NCBI GenBank assembly: GCA_937872175.1
Contig: CALMPI010000014.1
Coordinates: forward strand, 1 to 47,385
Direction: 5' to 3'
Origin: an uncultured Flavobacteriales bacterium
GTDB lineage: Bacteria > Bacteroidota > Bacteroidia > Flavobacteriales_F > PHOS-HE28
DNA length: 47,385 bases
The position numbers and the translations under genes were made by a program. Below, piece after piece: positions 36,193-47,385 of this stretch (position 1 is the stretch's first letter; each line of letters begins with the position of its first letter). Below the pieces are notes generated by a model, which searched no databases, was not told where the DNA came from, and saw only the letters and a list, made by a program, of their open reading frames with translations.

Positions 36193-37263
36193 TCACCGCA
36201 GCATGCCCTCCAGGTCGTCGAGGGCTGCACTCAGCAGCTTGTGCCCGGTCGGGGCGCCGATCGAAGCGGGTGGCGAAGCAAGCGCGGCCGCCAGGTCCAC
36301 CCCGCCCTGATCCTGCACCAGAAAGCGGCCCGTGCGGGCATGCAGTTCGCCGAGGTATTCCTGTTCGCGCTGTCCGGGCGTGGGAATGATCAGGGCGCTG
36401 CGGCCGAGCGCCGCCAGGTCCATCAACGTGGTGTATCCGCTGCGGGACACGATGAGCTGCGCGCCCAGCAGGGCCGCCCGCAGCGTCCCGCCGGTGAGAT
36501 GAGCGACCACCGCCACCCGGCCCACCCGCCGGGTACCCGGTCGATCCGGAAGCCCTTGCACGAGCAGATGATCTCCTGGAAGCGCCGCCAGCTGTTCCAG
36601 CAGGATCCCCTCCAGCAGGGTCCGCTGCGGTTCGGGCCCGCTGATGACCGCCACCACCCGATGCGCGGGATGATCGCCGGTGTCACGCTCCGCCATGCGG
36701 CTCACCGGACCGATGTACCGCACGTTCGCCGGCAGGCGCGGACCGTGGGAGAGCTCCCCCGCAAGGCCGGGAGCCTCCGGTTCGTCCATCACCCAGCAGC
36801 GGTCGAAGCGCGCCACATGCTGGAGGTTCAGGCGGCGGAGCGCCTGCTGCGCGAAGGGGGTGAAGGGAAAGAGCTGGTGGGTGATGAGCACCGAGGGCAG
36901 CTGCGCACTGCGCACCCCGAACCGCTGGTCGCTGATCACCGCATCGAGCCGAAGGCCGGGGGCGATCCGCTCGAAGGCCGCGCGCTCCGCCGCCACGCTG
37001 CGCACCATCGCCGGGAACTGGCGGGCCATGCTCCAGAGCTGGCTCCGCCCGGCCGCATACCGCACGGTGATGCCCGGCAGCCGCACATGCTCCAGGTCGG
37101 GGAATTCAGCGCGCAGCAAGGCCAGCGGTCCCGCATCCGCGGCCAGCACGGGATGTGCTCCGCGCGCGATCAGCGCACGCACCACAGGCACGCAGCGCGC
37201 CGCATGGCCCAGCCCCCAATCCAGGGGGGCCACCAGCACGCGGGCATCGCGCAGACCGGACAT
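36193..37263 (-). CDS. MurG-like (GT-B fold) glycosyltransferase
   Basis: 356 residues, cytoplasmic or membrane-associated. The N-terminus VLVAPLDWGLGHAARCVPVV has the Gly-rich GLGHAAR motif of MurG/UGT-type transferases. The C-terminal donor-binding half has SRSGYTTLMDLAALGRSALI and PTPGQREQEYLGELH. Bacteroidota carry uncharacterised members of this type, probably acting on a glycolipid or surface glycan. ATG 37263 is preferred to the GTG at 37281 because a CACCTTCG element lies 5 nt before it and overlaps the longer frame. Donor and acceptor are unknown. Confidence 0.82.
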   Translation of the reverse strand: MSGLRDARVLVAPLDWGLGHAARCVPVVRALIARGAHPVLAADAGPLALLRAEFPDLEHVRLPGITVRYAAGRSQLWSMARQFPAMVRSVAAERAAFERIAPGLRLDAVISDQRFGVRSAQLPSVLITHQLFPFTPFAQQALRRLNLQHVARFDRCWVMDEPEAPGLAGELSHGPRLPANVRYIGPVSRMAERDTGDHPAHRVVAVISGPEPQRTLLEGILLEQLAALPGDHLLVQGLPDRPGTRRVGRVAVVAHLTGGTLRAALLGAQLIVSRSGYTTLMDLAALGRSALIIPTPGQREQEYLGELHARTGRFLVQDQGGVDLAAALASPPASIGAPTGHKLLSAALDDLEGMLR

Positions 37264-37268
37264 GCCCG

Positions 37269-37276
37269 CGAAGGTG
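37269..37276 (-). promoter_or_regulatory. -7-like element CACCTTCG
   Basis: The minus strand reads CACCTTCG, one mismatch to TAnnTTYG, 5 nt before the ATG at 37263. It supports that start. Confidence 0.35.
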
Positions 37277-37333
37277 CGCACCCGATCGTGAAGCCTGCGT
37301 TACGTCCACCGGTCGTGCACCTTGCGCACCGCC

Positions 37334-37341
37334 TACTTTCG
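37334..37341 (+). promoter_or_regulatory. -7 promoter element TACTTTCG (trmB)
   Basis: TACTTTCG lies 7 nt before the trmB ATG at 37349; the 27-nt longer in-frame start at 37322 lies upstream of it and is rejected. Confidence 0.55.
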
Positions 37342-37348
37342 CGCCGCC

Positions 37349-38029
37349 ATGGGCAAGAACAAGCAGTTCCGCTTCGCTGAGAACGCCACCTTCGAAGAGG
37401 TGGTGCAACCGGCGTTCGCGGACCTGGTCCAGGGCCGCTTCCCCTTGAAGGGACGTTGGAACACCGACTTCTTCCACCGCGAGGCGCCCCTTGTGCTGGA
37501 ACTGGGCTGTGGAAAAGGGGAGTACACCCTGGGCCTGGCCACGCTCGATCCCCAGCACAACCACCTCGGCGTCGACATCAAGGGCGCGCGCATCTGGCGG
37601 GGCGCGCGCACCGCGCGGGAACAGGGCATCGCCCATGTGGGCTTCCTGCGCACGCATGTGGATCATCTGCTGCATTGCTTCGCTCCTGGCGAGGTGGACG
37701 CCATCTGGCTCACCTTCAGCGATCCGCAGATCGGCAAGCCGCGCAAGCGCCTCACCAGTCCCATCTTCCTGGAGCGCTACCGGCAGGTGCTGAAGCCGGG
37801 CGGGCTGGTGCACCTCAAGACGGACAGCCCGCTGCTGTATGAATACACCCTGGAGCAGATCGACGCGCACAAGCTGCCCCTGCTGGAGCACAGCGCCGAT
37901 GTGTACGCCGACCTGGTCGGCCGCGTCAGCCCCGAGGAGCAGGCGGTGTTGAACATCCGCACCTTCTATGAGTCGATGTGGCTCACCGAGGGACGGAAGA
38001 TCCACTACGTGCGGTTCGCCATCGGGTGA
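37349..38029 (+). CDS. trmB: tRNA (guanine46-N7)-methyltransferase
   Basis: 226 residues. It transfers a methyl group from SAM to N7 of G46 in the tRNA variable loop. The SAM site is LELGCGKGEYTLGLA (~50-64), followed by HLGVDIKGARIWRGARTA. The catalytic/tRNA-binding segment is IWLTFSDPQIGKPRKRLTSP with FLERYRQVLKPGGLVHLKTD after it. Bacteroidota TrmB proteins have exactly this DPQIGKPRKRL form in place of DPWPKKRH. Length is typical. The following LVIVD gene begins 36 nt downstream with its own promoter element. Confidence 0.96.
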   Translation: MGKNKQFRFAENATFEEVVQPAFADLVQGRFPLKGRWNTDFFHREAPLVLELGCGKGEYTLGLATLDPQHNHLGVDIKGARIWRGARTAREQGIAHVGFLRTHVDHLLHCFAPGEVDAIWLTFSDPQIGKPRKRLTSPIFLERYRQVLKPGGLVHLKTDSPLLYEYTLEQIDAHKLPLLEHSADVYADLVGRVSPEEQAVLNIRTFYESMWLTEGRKIHYVRFAIG

Positions 38030-38052
38030 CCCCGGCACCCGCCCGATCGAGC

Positions 38053-38060
38053 TAGCTTCG
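38053..38060 (+). promoter_or_regulatory. -7 promoter element TAGCTTCG
   Basis: TAGCTTCG lies 5 nt before the ATG at 38066. A GTG in frame at 38060 overlaps the element and is unlikely to be used. Confidence 0.45.
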
Positions 38061-38065
38061 TGGGC

Positions 38066-39478
38066 ATGCGCCCGGTGGCCCTCGTCGTCGTCGCCCTGGC
38101 CTGCGCCCCACCGGTCGGCGCCCAGGTGATCGATACGGTCCTGCTCAGCGAGCAGGCCTTCGTGCATCATCCTTTCGTGTACTCCACCTTCTCGGCGCTC
38201 ATCGATCGGATGGACCGGCCCTATCTGTACACCACCGGCGTGGAGCACGGGCTCCGCACCACCGACATCAGCGATCCCACCACCCCGGTGGAGATCGAGG
38301 TGTGGTGGCCGCCGGACCTCGGCGGGCTGAAACCCACGAACCTGCACCAGGACGGCGCCCTGCTGTACGTGAGCCTGGGCGGCTTCCAAGGGGTGACGCA
38401 GTCCGCCGGGCTCGCCGTGCTCGACATCACCGACCCGATGAACGCCGTGCTGCTGGACCAATGGGACAGTGTGGCGTTCACCTCGGGAAGTTCGATCGTT
38501 CGGGTGCGCGACGGCTTCGCCTACCTCGGCGCCATGGACCACGGGCTCGTGGTGCTGGACGTCGGTGATCCGGCGCAGATCGCGTTCGTGTCCTCCCTTG
38601 TGCCCGATCCCGCCTGGCCGGGCGTGGTGAACTATCCGCCCAATGCCAGGGGCATCGACTTCAAAGGCGATACCCTCTTGCTCGGTTACGATGCCGGCGC
38701 CCTGCGCGCGATCGACATCAGCGATCCCACCCAGCCCGTGGAGGTCGGCCGGTATTTCAATCCGCTCCATCCGGCCAACACGGCGAACGCCTACAACAAC
38801 GTGCGGGTCGTCGGCGACCTGTGCTTCGTGGCCACCGATTTCTGCGGGTTCGAAGTGGTGGACGTCGCGGACGTTGCGCACATGGAGCAGCTGGCCTGGG
38901 TGGATCCCTGGAACTGCAACGGCGGCTCGTGGTTCGGGAGCGATGGCCACGCCAACGAACTGATCGCTGCCGCCGGGGACAGCCTGCTCTTCCTCAGTGG
39001 CGGCGATAGCGAGGTGCTGGTCTTTGACATCACCGAGCCGGTCACCCCGCGGCTTGTGGGCGGCTTCATCCACCCGAACGACAGCGCGGTGGCCTGGGGC
39101 GTGGATGTGCACGATAGCCTGGTGGTGCTGAGCTACATCGACAACTCCCTGGTGCTCTTCCCGCCTCAGCCCTACTATGCGAATGACGGCGGCGTGCAGC
39201 TGTTCACCTGGACCGTGGACCGGAGCACGGGCACCAGCGATCCGGGTGCAGGATCACCGCATCATGTCTGGCCCAACCCGACCCAGGGTCCGCTGAACAT
39301 CCCGGTGGACGGCCCGACGCAGGTGGTGGTCCGCGACCATCTCGGTCGGGAGCGGTGGCAGGGGCGGGTGGGGGGTCCGCTCGCGCGGATCGACCTGACC
39401 CGGCTCGCGCCGGGACCCTACGTCGTGGAGCTCATCACCGCACACGGCCGCAGCACCTCCCGCGTGTTGCTGCACTGA
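38066..39478 (+). CDS. LVIVD-repeat beta-propeller protein with T9SS sorting domain
   Basis: 470 residues. Signal peptide MRPVALVVVALACAPPVGAQ. Repeats of the LVIVD type follow through ~385: GLRTTDISDPTTPVEIEVWW, GLAVLDITDPMNAVLLDQWD, GLVVLDVGDPAQIAFVS, LRAIDISDPTQPVEVGRYF, EVLVFDITEPVTPRLVGGF. These are expected to form a beta-propeller. The C-terminal ~75 residues (VWPNPTQGPLNIPVDGP ... LAPGPYVVELITAHGRSTSR) are a type A T9SS sorting domain, so it is exported to the surface or medium. No catalytic motif is seen. Confidence 0.88.
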   Translation: MRPVALVVVALACAPPVGAQVIDTVLLSEQAFVHHPFVYSTFSALIDRMDRPYLYTTGVEHGLRTTDISDPTTPVEIEVWWPPDLGGLKPTNLHQDGALLYVSLGGFQGVTQSAGLAVLDITDPMNAVLLDQWDSVAFTSGSSIVRVRDGFAYLGAMDHGLVVLDVGDPAQIAFVSSLVPDPAWPGVVNYPPNARGIDFKGDTLLLGYDAGALRAIDISDPTQPVEVGRYFNPLHPANTANAYNNVRVVGDLCFVATDFCGFEVVDVADVAHMEQLAWVDPWNCNGGSWFGSDGHANELIAAAGDSLLFLSGGDSEVLVFDITEPVTPRLVGGFIHPNDSAVAWGVDVHDSLVVLSYIDNSLVLFPPQPYYANDGGVQLFTWTVDRSTGTSDPGAGSPHHVWPNPTQGPLNIPVDGPTQVVVRDHLGRERWQGRVGGPLARIDLTRLAPGPYVVELITAHGRSTSRVLLH

Positions 39479-39491
39479 TCGCCTCGGAACC

Positions 39492-39683
39492 ATGGGGAAG
39501 GGACCTCCCGGAAAACAGGTGCGTGATGGCGCCGTGCAAGAGCGTGACTTCTTCGCCGACGTGATGGACGTGGTGCGCCAGATCCCCCGGGGACGCGTGA
39601 CGAGTTATGGCGCCATCGCCCGGTACCTCGGAGCTGCGCAGAGCGCAGCCCCGATGAGGGTAGTCCTGTTCATCGCTGGGTGA
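39492..39683 (+). pseudogene. Truncated alkyltransferase-like (MGMT/Ada DNA-binding) gene
   Basis: A 63-residue frame whose residues ~19-50 (FFADVMDVVRQIPRGRVTSY, GAIARYLGAAQSA) match the start of the Ada/MGMT winged-helix DNA-binding domain of alkyltransferase-like proteins. After residue ~50, where family members continue with a VGWALN-type segment and a PCHR or PAHR active-site motif, the frame reads unrelated sequence and stops. Similarity ends at a small inverted repeat (39634-39639 and 39643-39648), beyond which minus-strand T9SS tail relics begin. The gene is therefore a broken remnant, cut by the rearrangement that placed the T9SS gene array here. The full domain needs about 100 residues. 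Confidence 0.75.
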
Positions 39684-39786
39684 TGAGCTTGGTGGTGGCC
39701 ATGGTCGCACCCGCGTTCACGAGTTCAGCGGTGTAGCTGCCCGCCTCCACCCCCGACAGTCCCAAAGGATCTGTTGTTCGGCCGTA
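39670..39786 (-). pseudogene. Orphan T9SS C-terminal tail fragment (tail 3)
   Basis: A 38-codon open stretch bounded upstream by an in-frame TGA and ending at TGA 39672-39670. It reads DPLGLSGVEAGSYTAELVN followed by AGATMATTKLITQR, a classic end of a type A sorting domain (L-G-V-x-A-G-x-Y-x-x-x-L-V and terminal K-L-I). It has no start codon, signal peptide or cargo. It overlaps the 3' end of the broken alkyltransferase-like frame on the other strand. Best explained as the relic of a former T9SS cargo gene. Confidence 0.7.
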
Positions 39787-39817
39787 TCAACGCAGGCTTG
39801 CCATACCGAGCGCCCCC

Positions 39818-39898
39818 TCAGTGCTGGATGTTGAGCTTGACCTCCCCGATCACGATGCCCTCGGTGCGCACGGCGACAAGGTGGCTGGCTCTTTTCAT
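39818..39898 (-). pseudogene. Orphan T9SS C-terminal tail fragment (tail 2)
   Basis: 26 codons ending at TGA 39820-39818. The segment SHLVAVRTEGIVIGEVKLNI aligns without gaps with the end of the beta-helix protein encoded at 43116 (YLGSLSLDGFRMAEVKFNI), so it is the terminal strand pair of a sorting domain. It starts only 5 nt after the stop of the 39904-41433 gene, in a different frame, and lacks any cargo. It is probably a relic of a replaced 3' end. Confidence 0.65.
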
Positions 39899-39903
39899 GA
39901 TCC

Positions 39904-41433
39904 TCATTGCACCAAGAGTTTACCGCCCGCCAGCCACTTCCCCTCGCTGACCAAGTGCAGCAGGTAGGGGCCAGGAGAAAAAGCTGAAACTGGAAAGCTG
40001 AAAGTTGAAACACCTTCCGTTCTCACCATGTTCTCTCTTCGCACCTCCCTCCCCATCACATCTTGCACCACCAGCTCCACCGGGCCCAGGTCCGCGCCGC
40101 CGGGCGGGGCCAGCTCCACGGTCACGGTATGGCCGGTTTCCACGGGGTTGGGAAAGATCTTCAGGTGCTCCTGCAGGCCGATCACGAACTCATTCACGCC
40201 CAGCGTCTGGCAGCCCGGTGCGCCGCAGCCCAGGCTGTCGGTCTTGATCAGGAACCAGGTCTGCAGACCGTCCGTCGGATCACCCTGGTCCTGGATCTTC
40301 CAGCCGCACATGACGTAGCCCCCATCGCTGGTGGGGTCGATGTCGTTGATGATGGCCTCGTTGTAGTTGTTGGTTTCGCTGAACACGTAATAGAAGCGGG
40401 ACCATAGGCTGTCGCCGTTCGCATCGAACTTGGCGAACATAGCTGTGCGGCCGTAGCTGATGCTGGTGATGATGCTGCCATCGTCCAATACCTCAAAGTC
40501 CCTGGGCCAGGTATCGCTGTTGATGGTCCGGTGGCTGAACTTGCTCCATATGGTGACCCCGTTCAGGTTCCACTTGCGCAGTTCCACCTCCGACCAGGCG
40601 GAAGGTTGCACGGACTCCTTATGGCCAGTGAAGGTGAGAATGTTCCCATCCAGGGTCATCCTGACCGAGGGAATGCCAGACCCAAGCTCACCGAACTGCC
40701 GCCGCCAGAGCTGGTTGCCCAGGCTGTCAGTACGGATCAGGGTGTGATCATTGGAAGGTCCCCCTCCTGAATGGGTAGCGGTAAGCGCGAAACCGCCGTC
40801 CTGGAGTTCGCAAACACTCCAACCCTCATCGCCGTACTGGTCCCCCAGTTGGTTCGTCCAGAGTGTATCCCCATTCTGTGCCACGCGCACCAAAAGGATC
40901 TGTGAAAGGTTGTCTATGTCGTCGTACGCACCAATACCCAACATCCCCCCATCACTTGTCCGGATGGACTGCCGGATGAACGCCACCACGGAATCCTGCG
41001 CCTCAAAGAAGATCAGCGTATCTGTAGCGGTCGTGTCTCCATCATGGTTGAAAGCATGAAGGATCAGCGTGGCTTCATAGCTATTCGGGTCTTGACGGGT
41101 GATGATCGTACGAAAGCCACTATCCACTGGAACCAGTGAATTCAGTGCTTCCGTGTAGAACGACTTGTTCGTGAACGGATGAAGCTCTTGGTCGGTCAGT
41201 GCCACGCCATTGCTATCCGTGCGCCGGGTATATACATGGATACGGCCAGGAGCGTTCACACTGAATTGCATGCCACTGAGCAGATAGCCGCCTCCAGGCA
41301 CTTCATTGACACCGGTGGTCCAACCGGGTATGCCATTCTGAACGCTGTCGAAATGCACCACGAAGGTGTTCTGGGCAGGGAGCGAAATGCTCCCCGCCAG
41401 AACAACGGTCAATACCGCGAAGGGCTTGCTCAT
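39904..41433 (-). CDS. T9SS cargo protein, tandem paralogue A
   Basis: 509 residues. Signal peptide (VLTVVLAGSISLPAQ) precedes repeats with an internal DGG motif (VCELQDGGFALTATHSGGGP, DIDPTSDGGYVMCGWKIQDQ), suggesting a beta-propeller of the 'DGGF' type. From ~425 there is a type A sorting domain (LKIFPNPVETGHTVTVELAP ... AFSPGPYLLHLVSEGKWLAG) ending GGKLLVQ. It is the same length as paralogue B, 1686 bp away. Residues ~261-491 are encoded by a block with no nucleotide difference seen from B, apart from single changes at its edges, while the N-terminal ~200 residues differ clearly. Its ATG overlaps the last codons of a relic tail (ATGA). Function unknown; secreted surface protein. Confidence 0.88.
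   Translation of the reverse strand: MSKPFAVLTVVLAGSISLPAQNTFVVHFDSVQNGIPGWTTGVNEVPGGGYLLSGMQFSVNAPGRIHVYTRRTDSNGVALTDQELHPFTNKSFYTEALNSLVPVDSGFRTIITRQDPNSYEATLILHAFNHDGDTTATDTLIFFEAQDSVVAFIRQSIRTSDGGMLGIGAYDDIDNLSQILLVRVAQNGDTLWTNQLGDQYGDEGWSVCELQDGGFALTATHSGGGPSNDHTLIRTDSLGNQLWRRQFGELGSGIPSVRMTLDGNILTFTGHKESVQPSAWSEVELRKWNLNGVTIWSKFSHRTINSDTWPRDFEVLDDGSIITSISYGRTAMFAKFDANGDSLWSRFYYVFSETNNYNEAIINDIDPTSDGGYVMCGWKIQDQGDPTDGLQTWFLIKTDSLGCGAPGCQTLGVNEFVIGLQEHLKIFPNPVETGHTVTVELAPPGGADLGPVELVVQDVMGREVRRENMVRTEGVSTFSFPVSAFSPGPYLLHLVSEGKWLAGGKLLVQ
39961..40651. repeat. Near-identical block, copy in paralogue A
   Basis: 691 bp with no difference seen by eye from 41647-42337. It is bordered by single substitutions at 39960 (g/a) and 40652 (a/g). 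Differences become frequent from 40684 onward, so the identity boundary is fairly sharp. Confidence 0.85.
41374..41398. repeat. Inverted repeat in signal-peptide codons of paralogue A
   Basis: Arms 41374-41383 and 41389-41398 around GAAAT pair with one mismatch. The equivalent repeat in paralogue B is perfect. Confidence 0.6.
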
Positions 41434-41589
41434 CGCGCGATGGTGGTCAGCTGGCCATGCTGCGTTGGCTGCTTACGGCTCCACGATCAGCGTACGGCTC
41501 CATCGGCGGTGGGTTTTGAGGTGATCTGGATCACATACGGCCCGGCGGGCAGGCCGTTTAGATCGAGCGCGGGATCGCTGCATCTGGGA
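41434..41589 (-). pseudogene. Relic T9SS tail(s) between paralogues A and B, frameshifted
   Basis: Reading the minus strand directly after paralogue B's stop, in a shifted frame, gives DPALDLNGLPAGPYVIQITS, the core of a sorting domain. A frame change around the AAAA run (about 41517-41520) then gives THRRWSRTLIVEP followed by TAA, a typical tail end. A third piece, QLTTIAR, stops at a TGA that overlaps the ATG of paralogue A, just as the beta-helix gene's stop overlaps paralogue B's ATG. There is no start, signal peptide or cargo. These look like remnants of former 3' ends left by recombination. Confidence 0.65.
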
Positions 41590-43115
41590 TCATTCCACCA
41601 ACAGTTTACCGCCCGCCAGCCACTTCCCCTCGCTGACCAAGTGCAACAGGTAGGGGCCAGGAGAAAAAGCTGAAACTGGAAAGCTGAAAGTTGAAACACC
41701 TTCCGTTCTCACCATGTTCTCTCTTCGCACCTCCCTCCCCATCACATCTTGCACCACCAGCTCCACCGGGCCCAGGTCCGCGCCGCCGGGCGGGGCCAGC
41801 TCCACGGTCACGGTATGGCCGGTTTCCACGGGGTTGGGAAAGATCTTCAGGTGCTCCTGCAGGCCGATCACGAACTCATTCACGCCCAGCGTCTGGCAGC
41901 CCGGTGCGCCGCAGCCCAGGCTGTCGGTCTTGATCAGGAACCAGGTCTGCAGACCGTCCGTCGGATCACCCTGGTCCTGGATCTTCCAGCCGCACATGAC
42001 GTAGCCCCCATCGCTGGTGGGGTCGATGTCGTTGATGATGGCCTCGTTGTAGTTGTTGGTTTCGCTGAACACGTAATAGAAGCGGGACCATAGGCTGTCG
42101 CCGTTCGCATCGAACTTGGCGAACATAGCTGTGCGGCCGTAGCTGATGCTGGTGATGATGCTGCCATCGTCCAATACCTCAAAGTCCCTGGGCCAGGTAT
42201 CGCTGTTGATGGTCCGGTGGCTGAACTTGCTCCATATGGTGACCCCGTTCAGGTTCCACTTGCGCAGTTCCACCTCCGACCAGGCGGAAGGTTGCACGGA
42301 CTCCTTATGGCCAGTGAAGGTGAGAATGTTCCCATCCGGGGTCATCCTGACCGAGGGAATGCCAGACCCGAGCTCACCGAACTGCCGCCGCCATAGCTGG
42401 TTGCCCAAGCTGTCGGTACGGATCAGGGTGTGATCGTTGGAAGGTCCCCCTCCTGAATGGATAGCGGATAGCGCGAACCCGCCATCCTGGAGTTCGCAAA
42501 TGCTATAACCAACATCGCTGTATTGGTCACCCAGCTGCTTGGTCCACATGGTATCTCCGTTCTGCGTCACGCGAACCAGCAGGATCTGGGCAGAATTGTC
42601 GATGTCTTCATAGCCTCCGATCAATAGGTATCCACCAGAACTCACCAAGATCGTCCTCAAGTGTTGAATGAAGACCGAGTCCTGTGGAGAGTAGTGCAGA
42701 AGTTCGTGTGTGCTGAGTGTATCTCCATCCTCATTATATTTATATAGCAACAGCGAGCATTCGTAGCTGGATGGGGCGTATCTCGTGACGCCCACTACAA
42801 ACAGGCTGTCATCTCGTACCATGGATCCAAGCCCGGCACTGTTAAAAACCCGGGGGTCATTTTCATGAATTTCCCGCTCACTTATTACAATACCCCACGT
42901 ATCAGTACGTCTCAAGAACACGTGAAGTTGCCCCGTGGTATCATGGCTATCTTGGATGCCGCTCAACAGGAAGCCGCCATCATCCAGTTCGATCACACTG
43001 CTGGGCTGACCTGGGTTTCCATTCTGGATACTGTCGAAATGCACCACGAAAGTGTTCTGGGCGGGGAGCGAAATGCTCCCCGCCAGAACAACCATCATCA
43101 AGATCGCAGCGCGGT

Positions 43116-43119
<4 letters not shown>
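41590..43119 (-). CDS. T9SS cargo protein, tandem paralogue B
   Basis: 509 residues. Signal peptide (MMVVLAGSISLPAQ) shares the GSISLPAQNTFVVHFDS core with paralogue A. DGG-type repeats follow (LQDGGFALSAIHSGGGPSND), then a type A sorting domain from ~425 that ends GGKLLVE. The 5' part of the gene (about 42500-43000) is visibly richer in A+T than the window average, while the 3' part is the block shared with A. The ATG at 43119 overlaps the stop of the beta-helix gene upstream (ATGA), so translation is probably coupled. Function unknown. Confidence 0.88.
41647..42337. repeat. Near-identical block, copy in paralogue B
   Basis: Partner of 39961-40651 at an offset of 1686 bp in direct orientation. 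Covers codons for roughly residues 261-491, i.e. half of the repeat region plus most of the sorting domain. Confidence 0.85.
43060..43084. repeat. Perfect inverted repeat in signal-peptide codons of paralogue B
   Basis: Arms 43060-43069 and 43075-43084 are a perfect 10-bp match around GAAAT. With one bulged G the stem extends by six more pairs. It encodes the conserved LAGSISLPAQN. Confidence 0.65.
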
Positions 43120-47308
<4,189 letters not shown>

Positions 47309-47385
47309 CAAAACAAAAATTAAAAGGGCGCAGGGCGGTGGGGACCTCAGGGTGCCTTGTGACGTGGGGTTGGGTTTGTGTGGAG

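Noticed and set aside
37106..39112. 668-codon open frame antisense to trmB and the LVIVD gene
   Set aside because: Spans two clearly real plus-strand genes with promoter elements; no protein features.
39717..40013. 98-codon minus-strand frame beginning MFQLSAFQFQ
   Set aside because: Out-of-frame reading of the 3' end of paralogue A continuing into the relic tails; the same reading exists at paralogue B.
39670..41589. Integron attC sites or a shufflon recombinase site in the tail array
   Set aside because: No GTTRRRY/RYYYAAC core pair and no consistent flanking repeat was found; the 10-bp repeat TACGGCTCCA at 41474 and 41493 is explained by similar codons within one relic.

Overview
The window reads as chromosomal DNA of a high-GC Bacteroidota bacterium, most likely an uncultured member of the Flavobacteriales. 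Support comes from: several proteins with type IX secretion (T9SS) C-terminal sorting tails; TonB-dependent receptors; DUF5689 and DUF6089 proteins; twin CRTAC1-type VCBS/ASPIC lipoproteins; the conserved run CBS-omp85-nadK-DUF6089-uppS-bamA-ompH-ompH-murI; and promoter elements of the Bacteroidota TAnnTTTG type with no clear Shine-Dalgarno sequences. No rRNA, tRNA, CRISPR array or insertion sequence was recognised. Strong GC bias at third codon positions creates very long antisense shadow frames, which are left out.

Layout. 1-1476 (-): start of a large secreted surface protein that runs off the left edge. 1661-6853 (+): TonB receptor, DUF5689 lipoprotein and a T9SS-exported protein with OB-fold-like segments, converging over a 19-bp perfect hairpin on an EEP-family nuclease/phosphatase (-). 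This is a plausible outer-membrane module for nucleic acid or phosphoester use. 8021-10130 (-): pdxJ, a YbfF-like esterase and a small secreted protein joined by ATGA overlaps. 10190-19391 (+): envelope-biogenesis cluster (CBS protein, Omp85 protein, nadK, DUF6089, uppS, bamA, two ompH/skp, murI). 19378-22950 (-): gamma carbonic anhydrase, then a metal-themed set (HMA protein, TonB receptor, Cys-rich secreted protein). 23051-28071: NifU-like protein, LuxE-like acyl transferase, lipoprotein, Na/Pi cotransporter with PhoU-like tail, and a divergent sensor histidine kinase. 28049-34789 (-): tandem 1116-residue FG-GAP/ASPIC lipoproteins. 34929-39478: secreted DNA/RNA endonuclease with an OB-like tail, MurG-like glycosyltransferase, trmB, and an LVIVD-repeat T9SS protein.

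The most unusual part is 39.5-47.3 kb. A truncated alkyltransferase-like gene abuts a minus-strand series of T9SS cargo genes. Two tandem 509-residue paralogues share a 691-bp block with no difference I could find, while their 5' halves differ. Short orphan T9SS tail fragments, some out of frame, follow each paralogue. This looks like repeated recombination or gene conversion that swaps 3' ends and leaves relics. The last gene (beta-helix T9SS protein) loses its start in a poly-C/poly-A tract at the right edge, which is probably an assembly artefact.

A second window-wide signal is the promoter. At least 16 genes have a TAnnTTYG-like element just upstream, and in eleven cases only 4-9 nt separate it from the start codon, suggesting leaderless or nearly leaderless transcripts.
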